From Trametopsis cervina (Eukaryota > Basidiomycota > Agaricomycetes > Polyporales > Irpicaceae): 63,647 bases of DNA. The notes under the pieces were generated by a model. The model had not been told where the DNA came from, searched no databases, and saw only the letters and a program-made list of their open reading frames with translations. Within the stretch, counting starts at the first letter, position 1. Each line of letters opens with the position of its first letter. Positions 11,960 to 20,928 of this stretch are shown piece by piece. The stretch is from positions 3,835-67,481 of the forward strand of contig MU278378.1 of the NCBI GenBank assembly GCA_022385755.1, in the 5' to 3' direction. A program made the translations under genes and the position numbers.

Positions 11960-13915
11960 ATGCCTCGCAAGTGGTCCGACGCTGAATGGGACTGGTTAAC
12001 AGAAAGACTTTCCCGAGAAGATGTTACCAAGTTGTATGCCCAGGTGCCCGCGCGTGTGCAAGAGCTAGATGCGGCCGGGGTGCCTGTGAAGATGGCTCGT
12101 GGACGTCCGAGAGGCCTGCCCCAGGGTGTTTTCAAGGAGATCGCGGCTATCATTGAAGCGGAGTATCGCCAAGCCTTCGCAAACCCACTTGAGGGCGAAA
12201 CCAATGCCGAATTCAAGAAGCGTAAGGGGGTACGGAAGGCTGCCGGGCTGACATCGAAGCAAAACGAGAACGAGACGCGTGAGGCGTGCGAGATACGATT
12301 GGATGTGACTCAGCTCAGACAGGTACGTGACTACACAGTAGTATTCGTCACTACTGATAACCTGTGTAGCGCCTCATGGACTTGGTGAGCCAAAAGAGTC
12401 CCAACAGGATTAGAGGAGTGACCTTCGGACGGTTACCGGCGACCGACCACTCTGAGGGTGCTACCCGGGCTCACACGGCGTTCAGTGTATTCAAGGCCTC
12501 GCGACATGGCTCGGGCGAAGGATCAGTCAATCCCAGCGGTGAGGCTCCGTTCAGGATTGGCGATTGGAACATGGCTACGAAGCGGGATTTCGAGGCGCTA
12601 CCGGCGGAAGCTGTCGCGCGATTGGAGAGCGAAGCGAAGGACTTGAATGAACAAACTCCAGCACTTAGCGTAGAGATATTGCAGCTGGCTAAACAGGGGT
12701 GAGTGTTGTGCCGCTCGTAGCGGTCCCAAGCTGACGTCTCCTGCATAGGAAGATCGCGGATTTGCAAGCAAACATTTCTGACACTCATGCATTCTGGAAA
12801 CGTGAGACAGAATGGCGCGCGGTCACCATCGCGGGCGGTCTGATTGGGAGCGGGACATCGGAGAGGGTGGATACGATCATGTGAGTGGTGATGAGGATGC
12901 GACAAACCATGACTAACAGGATGGCGGATGAGCTAGATCGCACAACATCCTCAACGGGGAAGGCCTGTCGCTCGTGCAATATCTTTGCAAGCAGTTAGCT
13001 TGTCCAGAAGACAGATTTCTATTGGAGGTGAGTTATTTTTTCACCGACGCTCTACGACGTATGTATTTTTGTTTACTCATGCGAGACGAGTCTGACGCGG
13101 GCCTAGCTTTGGATTCGATGACGTTGCCTGTTGATAGCTCCGCCCCGATGGAGGTCGTTGAGGCTGTGGTGCCAAACGGTCAAGAGGCCAGTTACGTTGG
13201 TGTGGGACAAGGGGCTGGTGAGGTTCTCGAAGTTCATAGCGTAGAGCAAAGTGAGGCCGAGACCATGGTAGAGGCTGAGCGCGGAATTTGTGTGCACGAG
13301 GAGCCCGCTGATACAAGCCTGACCCGAGCGGCGATGCCAGCGGACGAAGAAGCTGACAATATGATTGTGGAGTCAGAGCCGGGAGACGATGCGCAAGGTC
13401 TGGGGGACACTGATTATGCAGGGGGGGTTAACGGGGTTGTGAGTGCTCCTGAACCGGTGGTAAGAGTTTGGTCCGTCAACCGTCGGCGAGGACTAATCGG
13501 TTGTTAGACGGAGGGCACTCCCGCGATAGATCAGGGACAGGGTGGCGTGGTAGCGGTGAGTCTTCCAGCAGAGAGCTCGAGAGCAAAGAGAAAAGGGACG
13601 AGCGGTACAAAGGCGAGCGCGAAGAGAAGGGGCGGTGGTAATCACTCACGACGGAAGTCAGTTGGTCTGGGCGCGGGCGACAACGGCCAGTTGATTACGA
13701 GCGAGCCTCAGCCCGCAACGGGGACGGGCGTGGGCGTGGTCAGTCGGTACGGGCGCGCTGTACGAACGCCTAAGCATGCTACCGAGGAGTACGACAACGT
13801 GGTCGAGAGACAGATCGCAGCGTAAGTGTCTCACCGCTGTCTCGGAGCATGGGCTTACAGCGAAATGTCTCAGGCGCAGATAGGGAAAATGGTGCGGGAT
13901 GCGGAAGCATCGTAG
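11960..13915 (+). CDS. Cargo protein 2, unknown function, basic C-terminus
   Basis: The start at 11960 opens with MPRKWSDAEWDWLTERLS, which resembles the first helix of Myb/SANT-like DNA-binding domains. Further exons continue from about 12370 (RLMDLVSQKSPNRIRG), about 12750, about 12939, about 13509 and 13860. Splice signals are clear at 12321/12370, 12700/12748, 13460/13506 and 13823/13859. The middle encodes an acidic stretch with many Glu/Asp/Val residues (13100-13440). The end is Lys/Arg/Gly-rich with RYGRAVRTPKHATEEYDN and closes at a TAG at 13913-13915. The composition (putative DNA-binding start, acidic middle, basic tail) suggests a nuclear protein, but no family is recognised. The splice near 12880-12940 is the least certain. 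Confidence 0.68.
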
Positions 13916-14041
13916 ATATTTTGATGTAATCGCGTTCGATAGACAAATGTACGGCCGGCTTGGAAAAACAGAAGTGACAGGGTTGGGTTGTCGCAATATA
14001 TATAGGGCACGGAGTTGGCTTGCGTCTGGTCTGCGTGCATC

Positions 14042-15650
14042 ATGAAGAAGCCGATCAGGAAGAAGACGGTCAAGTCTAAGACTGTCAGCCCTCAAGAGAT
14101 TCCCAGTCCTCCAAAAGCGAGCTCCGTCAGCCCTCCAAAAAGTGCGACTCGGAAGAAGCACTTCAGCCCGATCGGACTAGCTAAACCGTGGAATGGAGAT
14201 CCTGAGGACCTGCCCTGGGAGGAAATGTCGGGTGAGTTCAAAGCGCATATCGACGGAGCAGTCCGCGCTGCGGCTGTAGCAGAAGGGGTTATCTTGGACG
14301 ACTTGCCGTGCGAGAAGTGCTCTGTGAATAGGTCGACCCTCACGATAAGTAAGAAGAAAAGGATAGTGGGGCAAATTTACTACAACGCAAGTGATTCTCT
14401 CCGCCCTCCATGAAATTACTCATAATGGTTGGTAGTGTCAGGCCTGTCATCATTATTACCTACTGCACAATGCGAAGCTATCGGCAGTCGATGCAAACGA
14501 AATCGAAGCCATGCGGTTTGAGGAGGTGGACAAGTGGCTAGCGAGAAAAGCCCAGGCAGTCAAGGAAGCCGAGGAAGCTGCCGATGCTGCCAAAGCTTCG
14601 CAGGCCTCCGTTTCGCAGTCCTCAAGCTCTTCCTCGCGTAAGTATGTGCGCGGTGCATCAAGAGGTGTTACTGACACGAATTCCAGAGCCGCGCAGTGGG
14701 GTATTGGTTCCTTCGACTCCGCCCTCTAGTCAGCTTCAGGCGGGCGTGGGCAGCACGACGAAAGGCACAGATGGCGACAAGGTGCAGGATGACAACAAGC
14801 TGCCGTCGTTGATGAGGTATTTGTTCGAAGAGGAGAAGGAACTGTGCAAGGAAGAGAGCGTGGAACCGACGGTCAAGGAAGAGAGCAAGGATGAGGTCGA
14901 ATTCGTAGATGACGAAGTGGAACTGGCGAAGCTGATGAAAAAAGTGCAGGCAAGGACGGCGATGTCAGTGGTAAGTGCTTCCACGCATAACGCTGAATGG
15001 CTTTAGCTGAACCCGCGCAGCACAGAGGAAACAGACAGTCACCTATACCATTGGAGTTCTCCGACGATGTAGAGGAAGCACCCATGTTGACGGCGGCTAC
15101 TGCCGATAAGGGCAAGCGCAGGGAAAGCCCAGAGAACAGGAAGAGGAAGTTGACGAGGGCAGAGGTTGAGGTATGCCTTTCAGGGTTGACAGATACTGTT
15201 TGCCTGTTACTGACGAGATGCACAGGAAGCGTTCACGGTGAAGAAACGAAAGACAAGTCTGACCGGTTTCAGCCCCAGCAAGGAGCGTACGCGAGAGATC
15301 ATCGTCGTGCTCTGGTATAGGGTGCGTGTCTGTATCTTTGATAGGGCCAAAGGCTCACAGCAGTGCAATGGCCACAGGTGGGCGGGAAACCCGCCATTGT
15401 CGAGGAACGAGTCCCGTGGATCTTCGCCGTAGCAGATCTCAAGGAGACTTGCAAGACGGTACACATCGATCCTCTGGTAGACGGTGGATTCTCCGTGTGG
15501 ATTCCTAACAAAACTAACTGGGAAAGCTTCGGGGCGCAGGAGAAGATCTCTGGGTATGGCGAGGAGTACCCCGTCGTGCTGATCCGTTGTGATGGTGTGG
15601 AAGCCTGCCACGGCTTCCTTCTGGGCGCAAACAAGATGTTTGAGCAGTGA
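14042..15650 (+). CDS. Cargo protein 3, putative zinc-binding protein of unknown function
   Basis: The start at 14042 gives a Lys-rich beginning (MKKPIRKKTVKSK). Two CxxC pairs, PCEKC at about 14310 and CQACHHYY at about 14438, are split by an intron and could form one zinc site. The exact donor is not settled, because the obvious one leaves the frame out of phase. A coiled, acidic middle follows (EEVDKWLARKAQAVKEAEEA, then EEEKELCKEESVEPTVKEE). The final exon (about 15378-15650) encodes PWIFAVADLKETCKTVH and ends in KMFEQ. The protein may be nuclear, judged only from its charge. It is last in the co-oriented trio, 126 bp after the previous stop. Confidence 0.65.
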
Positions 15651-16500
15651 GAGTAGTGTTTCAGGGGTGAGAGAAGTGATTGAGGGGTGAGAGTAGTGTA
15701 GGGAGAGCGACGTGTCTGTGTCCGTATGACGCGTAGAAAAAAACATGTTGGGGTGACTTGGGTGGGTGTGCGAACGTACGATGACTGAGTGCTCGAGACG
15801 TGGTGCATCGTGCGCGCTACAAGAGTATATTATAGAGCAATCCACGCTGAAGGGGTCAAGCATTGGTCAAGCAGGTACGAATTTGTGACCGTCGGGGGTA
15901 ACGGGTATGCTGATGCGAAGGTTTGCTTCGACGACAGGAAGGTGGTGCGACACAGGCATACAAATTGATAGGAGGTCCTAGACCCGCTGGGCTCTGCCGT
16001 TTTGCGTGTGCAAATGCTAGCTTCTGGCCACCTTCAGTCCGCGGGGTTTCGACGAGGGGACGCAGCGCAAGCGGGCGTATACGTACCCGCCTCTATGTAG
16101 TCCATCAGGGTCTCACTGGCCGTCTAACTGAGGGGTGAGTGGGCCGTGGATTCATGCCCGTAATGCGACTGATTTTTGAGCAGGGCAGGAGGCCTTATAC
16201 ACATGGGACGGTTTGACGTATTTATCTGCAAATGAGCCCCGCGACGATGTTATAAACACTATGTTGCTAAGTGGGACGTGAACGTATTCACGGCGTTGAA
16301 CCGTCGGCAATGTCGAGTACATGCTGGTTCGTTAGTATGTTGGTAAGTCGGACAGGAAGATCTTGACGGCGTTGAATCGTCAACGATGTTGAGTCCCTGC
16401 ATCCCTCACTCACTGCTAAAATGGCTGACAACAACTCAAAGTGCATGCTCAGTGATCAGGTATGTGGTCATTCAGATTAAAGAACCGCGGTACTGGGTGC
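15651..16500. other. Right arm of the transposon, spacer with a loose direct repeat
   Basis: No gene is recognised. GGGGTGAGAG(A/T)AGTG-type units recur at about 15664-15700. A block with ACGGCGTTGAA(C/T)CGTC recurs at 16291 and 16366, giving a loose 75-base direct repeat. Confidence 0.5.
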
Positions 16501-16569
16501 TAACTTCACGAGGAGATATTTATGGGGTCAGGGAGTACAGGCAGGGAGGTAAACGAAAGCGGCCGAGGG

Positions 16570-18300
16570 CGGCGACGATTGGCCAGGGAAGTGCACGCGA
16601 GGGCGCAGTATGGCGACGCGCGCACACTGGTGAACCATATCGAGAAGGAAGAGGGCGCGCGCGCGAGGGTCAACGAGAATGTGCACGCGAGAGCGCAGTA
16701 TGGCGACGTGCACGCGAGGACGCAGGGGGGCCGCGATGAGGGCGCGCGCGCGAGGGTCAACGACAAAGTGCACGCGAGGGCACAGTATGCCGGCGTGCGC
16801 GCAAGGGCGCAGGGTGCAGGCGGTGCGGGCGGGCGCGCGAGCAGTAACGACATACTGCATGCGAGGGCACAGTATGCCGACGTGCGCGCAAGGGCGCAGG
16901 GGGGCGGCGTGGGTGCGATGGCGGGTGGAGGCGAGGTCGAGGGAGTGCGCGCGAGGGCGCATGACGAAGACAACGAGCAGGGCGGCGTGGGCGTGTGGCA
17001 GAGGACAAGGGTGGTTGGGCGGTGGCTGACGAAGGTGTGGGCGGGCGCGCTGGGTGAAAGGAGGGAGGTCGGCGACCGCGCGCGCGGCGAGGGAAGGGCT
17101 TGAGGGCGGACGAGGACGGACGAGGGCGGACGAGGCTCCCTAGGACTGCTATTAGTATGTAACCTATACTTCCACGACATGTACAAACCTCGCCTGAGTG
17201 CGAGTGGGCGGAGGCGTTGAGGCACGCGCAATGGGCGCGCGGACCACTGATAGAACACGGCGCAAGGAGAGGACAGCGAGGGCGGACACGGACGAGCGGT
17301 GACACGTGTGCGTGTGGCAGAAGACGGCGTGCGCGATGAGGCGAGGGGCGCGAGGAGAGAGCAGACGAGGGCGGACGAGGGCAGACGAAGACGCGAAGAG
17401 AGGGTGGCGAGGGCGGACGCGGACGAGCGGCCGCGCAGGTGTTGAGGCGGGAGTGCATGGAGAGGGCGGACGAGGGTGGACAAGGGCTGACGAGGGAAAC
17501 GCGTGGGCGTGCGGCATAAGACGGCGTGCACGACGAAGGTCAGCGTCGGCGCAGGTGTTGAGTTAAGGGGCGCGCGGACAGAGCGGAAAAGGCTGGACGA
17601 GGGCAACGCAGACGAGGGAGGATGCGAGGAGGGGGTGACGAGTGCGGACGCAGACTAACGAAGGTCGGTAATGGTGCAGGCGTCGAGACAGGGGGCGCGC
17701 GGACAGGGCGAACAAGGGCGGACGAGGGCGGACGAGGGCGACGCGATGGCGTGCAGCAGAAGATGGCGCTAGGAGAGGGCGGCGAGGGCGGATGCGGACG
17801 AGCGGCGGCGCAGGCGTCGAGGCGGAGAAGGGCGGAGAGGGCGGACAAGGGCGGACGAGGGCGGACGAAGGCGACGCGTGGGCGTGCAGAAGACCACACG
17901 CGCGACGTGTGTGCGTGCAGCAGAATACAGCGCGCGCGATGAGGAGAGGGCAGCGAGGGCGGACGCGCACGGGCGACGGGGCGCGCGCGGAGAGGGCGGA
18001 CGGGAGCGAGGGCGAGGGAAAACGAGGGCCACATGTCTTGAGGGCGGATGACGGCGCGAGAAGAGGGTGACGAGAGGCCGGACACAGACGAGCGGCGGCG
18101 CGGGGGTGAAGGCAAGGGGCGCGCGAGGAGGGCGGGCAAAGGCGGACGAGGGCTGACGAGAGCGACGGTTGTGCGTGCAGCAGAAGACAGCGCGCGCCAC
18201 GAGGTAAGGTGCGCGAGGAGAGGGCGGCGAGGGCGGCGAGGGCGGATGCAGACTGACAAATCTCACAGGAAGACGATGGGCGGACACGAGGGCGCGGGGA
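16570..18300. repeat. GC-rich minisatellite in the right arm
   Basis: Two families follow each other. From 16590 to about 16960, units of roughly 65-70 bases contain GTGCACGCGAGGGCGCAGTATG. From about 17100 to 18260 the sequence is dominated by GGGCGGACGAGG units with scattered CGTGGGCGTGC and CAGAAGAC pieces. Stop codons are scarce, so very long open frames (for example 16506-17606 and 17540-18259 on the minus strand) arise without being genes. The protein-like readings are low-complexity Arg/Gly/Pro/Ser text. Confidence 0.85.
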
Positions 18301-18808
18301 GCGCGATGCTGAAGTGTGCGAGGACGGGGACGTGTAGCGAGCGCAGTGAGTGATGCTGGAGCAACAGCGTGGGCGACAAGGGCGGGCATGTTACGAGCAC
18401 TGGTGAGTCCACCCAACCACTCTACTACAATGCAGGCCTCTCTCGACAGCGCTGTCGGGAGTCGGACGTCGGCAATGAGCGCAACGAGGCAAGGTATTTG
18501 TTACAAATCTGTATATTAAGCTACGGTATATACATCCTGTTGACTAATTTACATGGCTGACGGCCTAGAGCAGCGTGCGGGGGAGTTTGCACTTACCTTG
18601 CGCGGCGACGGGGGAGTCGCACTCACCTGCGCCACAACGCTGCTGCGGACGCCACCATGCCGCCGCCGTGGATGGTGCGGATCTTCGGTTTAGATCGTCG
18701 GATCTTCGGTCTAGATCCGGATCTGGGCCAGACCTTGTGTTGCATGCGGTCGTGCCCTGCGCCCTGTGTGGAGATTTTCCGGGCGCACTCCCATTACCGT
18801 TTTGGGCT

Positions 18809-18898
18809 AAAAGGACTGGAAAACTTCCTTTTCCGGCCGCACTTCTTTTCTCACTGTCCGGAGCTGCAAAAGGACTCCCTTGGAAATGTAAGCAGTTC
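18809..18898. repeat. Right terminal/subterminal repeat of the transposon
   Basis: AAAAGGACT occurs at 18809-18817 and 18868-18876, the inverse of AGTCCTTTT at the left end. The outer copy lies 22 bases inside the border, the same distance as on the left. ATGTAAG near the end pairs with TTACAT of the left end. Confidence 0.55.
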
Positions 18899-18905
18899 TA
18901 TCGCA
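18899..18905. repeat. Target site duplication, right copy
   Basis: TATCGCA is identical to 2332-2338. From here the CRN kinase frame continues. Confidence 0.8.
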
Positions 18906-19996
18906 AGCATGTGACTGCATCAACTAAGGCAAGGGATTGGGATTGTTCTAAATTTGATAGACTGCATGCTCATTGCTCTCTTACATAGCTCAATAATGGC
19001 CTTTATGCTTCCCTTCTCCCCTGCATTCATGTATCCTTTGCAGGTGCATACATCCGGCTTTCTGTATCAATCTTTGGAGAGGATGTTTTTGTGCATCACT
19101 TCACCAGCTACCTTCCCCTTTGTGGCCCAGGAGACATGCAATACTTACGTGGACACATGGAATACCTTGCCAAGATCCTCGAATTGGTGTCTGTGGCGCT
19201 TCGAGAACTCCGTCAGTACTATGCAACTCTAAAGCCTCGATCAGAGGCAGATGAGGATCTGAAGCGGTTCCTTCCAAATCCAACACGGCGTGGGCCTGAG
19301 CCCCGACTGGCCGGTCTTGAGTTCCGGAGACGAATCTCGTGTCGAGTTGGCCAAGAACCCGAAGTGTACATCCCTGCAATGTGGGAAGGACTGTATGAGG
19401 GGAAGCGAGTACTGATCAAGTTTACCGAGCGTTACTCAGTTCGCGCACATCGGATCCTCGCTGAGTGTGAGGCGCCAAAGGCTCCCAAGCTGTACTTTGC
19501 GGAAAGGCTTCTCGGAGGGGTGTGGATGGTGGTGATGGAATACCTGGAGGGGCAAGATGCCGACAGGAAGTTTGGCGACAAGGCACTCCCTGACTCTGTG
19601 GTTCGCGACATCGAGGAGGCGTTGAAGCTGCTGCATGGCGAGAACCTTGTGTTTGGCGATCTTCGACGTCCGAACATTATGGTCAATTTGGAGCATGGGA
19701 AATATCACGCCAAGCTGGTCGACTTTGACTTCTCGGGCAGGGAGAACGATATTGACGGCGAGAATGACCGCGTTCAGCAAATTGATGCGCTTGACGAAGA
19801 GGGAGGATGGTCGTATGACTGCTTTCTCCGTACCGATCTCAACTTCCCGCAGGGGATGCAGCCGTGCAAGCCGATGCGCAAGCAACACGATCGTGAAATG
19901 CTGAAGCTTATTTCCTGCAGCCAACCTCCCGTTTCGCTGAAGCAACATATGGATGGTGTCGATTTCAGATCGAACAGCAATATTGTCAACAACTAG
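18899..19996 (+). pseudogene. Crinkler-type protein kinase, 3' part with kinase domain
   Basis: The coding frame resumes at 18899-18928, then a likely GC-AG intron (18929-18988), then one open exon from 18989 to the TAG at 19994-19996. The exon starts with a segment found just before the kinase domain in CRN-type fungal kinases (FAGAYIRLSVSIFGEDVF). It then shows a kinase core: the lysine strand VLIKF near 19420, the catalytic loop GDLRRPNIMV near 19660 (an altered HRD motif keeping Asp and Asn) and LVDFDFSG near 19720 in place of DFG. All three key positions are present, so the domain itself looks undamaged. It is cut from its header by the 16.6-kb insert and has no evident start codon or promoter of its own. 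It is therefore called a broken gene. Confidence 0.82.
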
Positions 19997-20376
19997 TCGT
20001 GTACATCCTGACCACCGAAGGAGAGCCCACGGCTTCATATGTCATTCGAAGTTGGATCTGTTGACATCAATCCCCATGTTCACGGGGACCAACATGGTGA
20101 GCAGGGATTTCTGGGGAAATTGTGGAGAACGAGCTGGATCGTACAGAAGAGATGGGGTAGACGTTGGATTGATATCAGTAGCACAGTGCATAGGTTTCCT
20201 TTCCTCATGCAAACAATATCATTAATCAGTAATCTACGAGCTGGACTTTTTTGGCACCGCCGTATGAACGTACTGGATGCGAAATCGGTAAACGGTGCTA
20301 GAGCGCTCAGTCGTGGGAAAGGCGCCTCTCCGCGCTGAAGTGGACATTTCGTACACTGTTCACCACGTTCACCACG

Positions 20377-20729
20377 ATGTCGACGCTCTTTAGCCCGCTT
20401 CGCACTGCTTACCGTTACTTGGTCAGTCCCTTTCTCTTCAACATACTCGCTGATCTCACAATGTTGACATGCCGTACTCCCCCTTCCAGCAAAGACAAGC
20501 ACATGAACAGCCTGTCCTCTACTACTCCGTAGTCATTGGCCTCGTCGGGCCTCTGCTGATCGTAACTGTGCCGCCAGTGCGACAGCGGATGGGGTGGGAA
20601 CCTGCAGAGCGGCCGCCTACGTCTTATCCTCGTGGGTTAGCACTCTCTGCAACCTCAGCCGCTCTCTGATTATCACTTCTAGTACCGAAGAGAGCGCGGG
20701 TGCCAGTGTTGGGCTACGATGACGAGTGA
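20377..20729 (+). CDS. NADH:ubiquinone oxidoreductase 9.5-kDa subunit (NDUFA3-like)
   Basis: This small mitochondrial complex I accessory subunit is encoded by three exons: 20377-20421, 20490-20631 and 20683-20729. The product is about 77 residues. It starts MSTLFSPLRTAYRYL, then has a single membrane helix (VVIGLVGPLLIVTVP) followed by PPVRQRMGW, and ends with a PxPKRARVPVLGYDDE tail. The order of aromatic N-terminus, HE(Q/K)P motif, helix, PPVRR and terminal YDD matches fungal NUO-9.5 proteins. The Neurospora protein sits in the inner membrane arm. Introns of 68 and 51 bp keep the frame. It lies between the broken kinase and the convergent oxoprolinase gene. Confidence 0.8.
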
Positions 20730-20928
20730 AGTATAGGAGATTATCGACGATACAGACACATGCTTTTTCAATACATAACCTTGAAACACTCGTTGCCTTG
20801 CATATGGACCGAATACAGTTGTGCCAGCCTCCCGACGCCGCTCACCCGTGACACCGGTACGTTCCGGTGACGAAGAGGAGGTTATGGTTACATGGAACAT
20901 GGCGGTACATTGCGGTTACGAGTCTTTC

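Larger units (their letters stand above)
2339..18898. mobile_element. 16.6-kb KDZ-type DNA transposon with cargo genes
   Basis: The insert is flanked by 7-bp TATCGCA duplications and interrupts a protein kinase gene. It holds a KDZ transposase on the minus strand (4404-8737) and three plus-strand genes of unknown function (9627-11762, 11960-13915, 14042-15650). It also has a C-rich left arm and about 2 kb of GC-rich minisatellite in the right arm. The first 30 or so bases of each end match imperfectly as an inverted repeat: TTACAT and AGTCCTT sit at the same distance from both ends, and AGTCCTT starts 22 bases inside each border. KDZ elements are eukaryotic cut-and-paste transposons expanded in mushrooms. 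The borders rest on the duplication, the frame of the host gene and this symmetry. Nested older insertions inside the unit cannot be excluded. Confidence 0.8.

Noticed and set aside
15207..15863. Minus-strand frame of 218 codons opposite cargo gene 3
   Set aside because: It overlaps the better supported plus-strand exons of cargo gene 3 and resembles no known protein.
16506..18416. Very long open frames on both strands (up to 366 codons)
   Set aside because: They lie in a GC-rich minisatellite with few stop codons, read as low-complexity text, and overlap each other in several frames. This is a compositional artefact.
2339..18898. A TET/JBP dioxygenase as transposon cargo
   Set aside because: Expected from known KDZ associations, but no HxD...H and Arg-type dioxygenase motif was found in any of the cargo proteins or in other frames.
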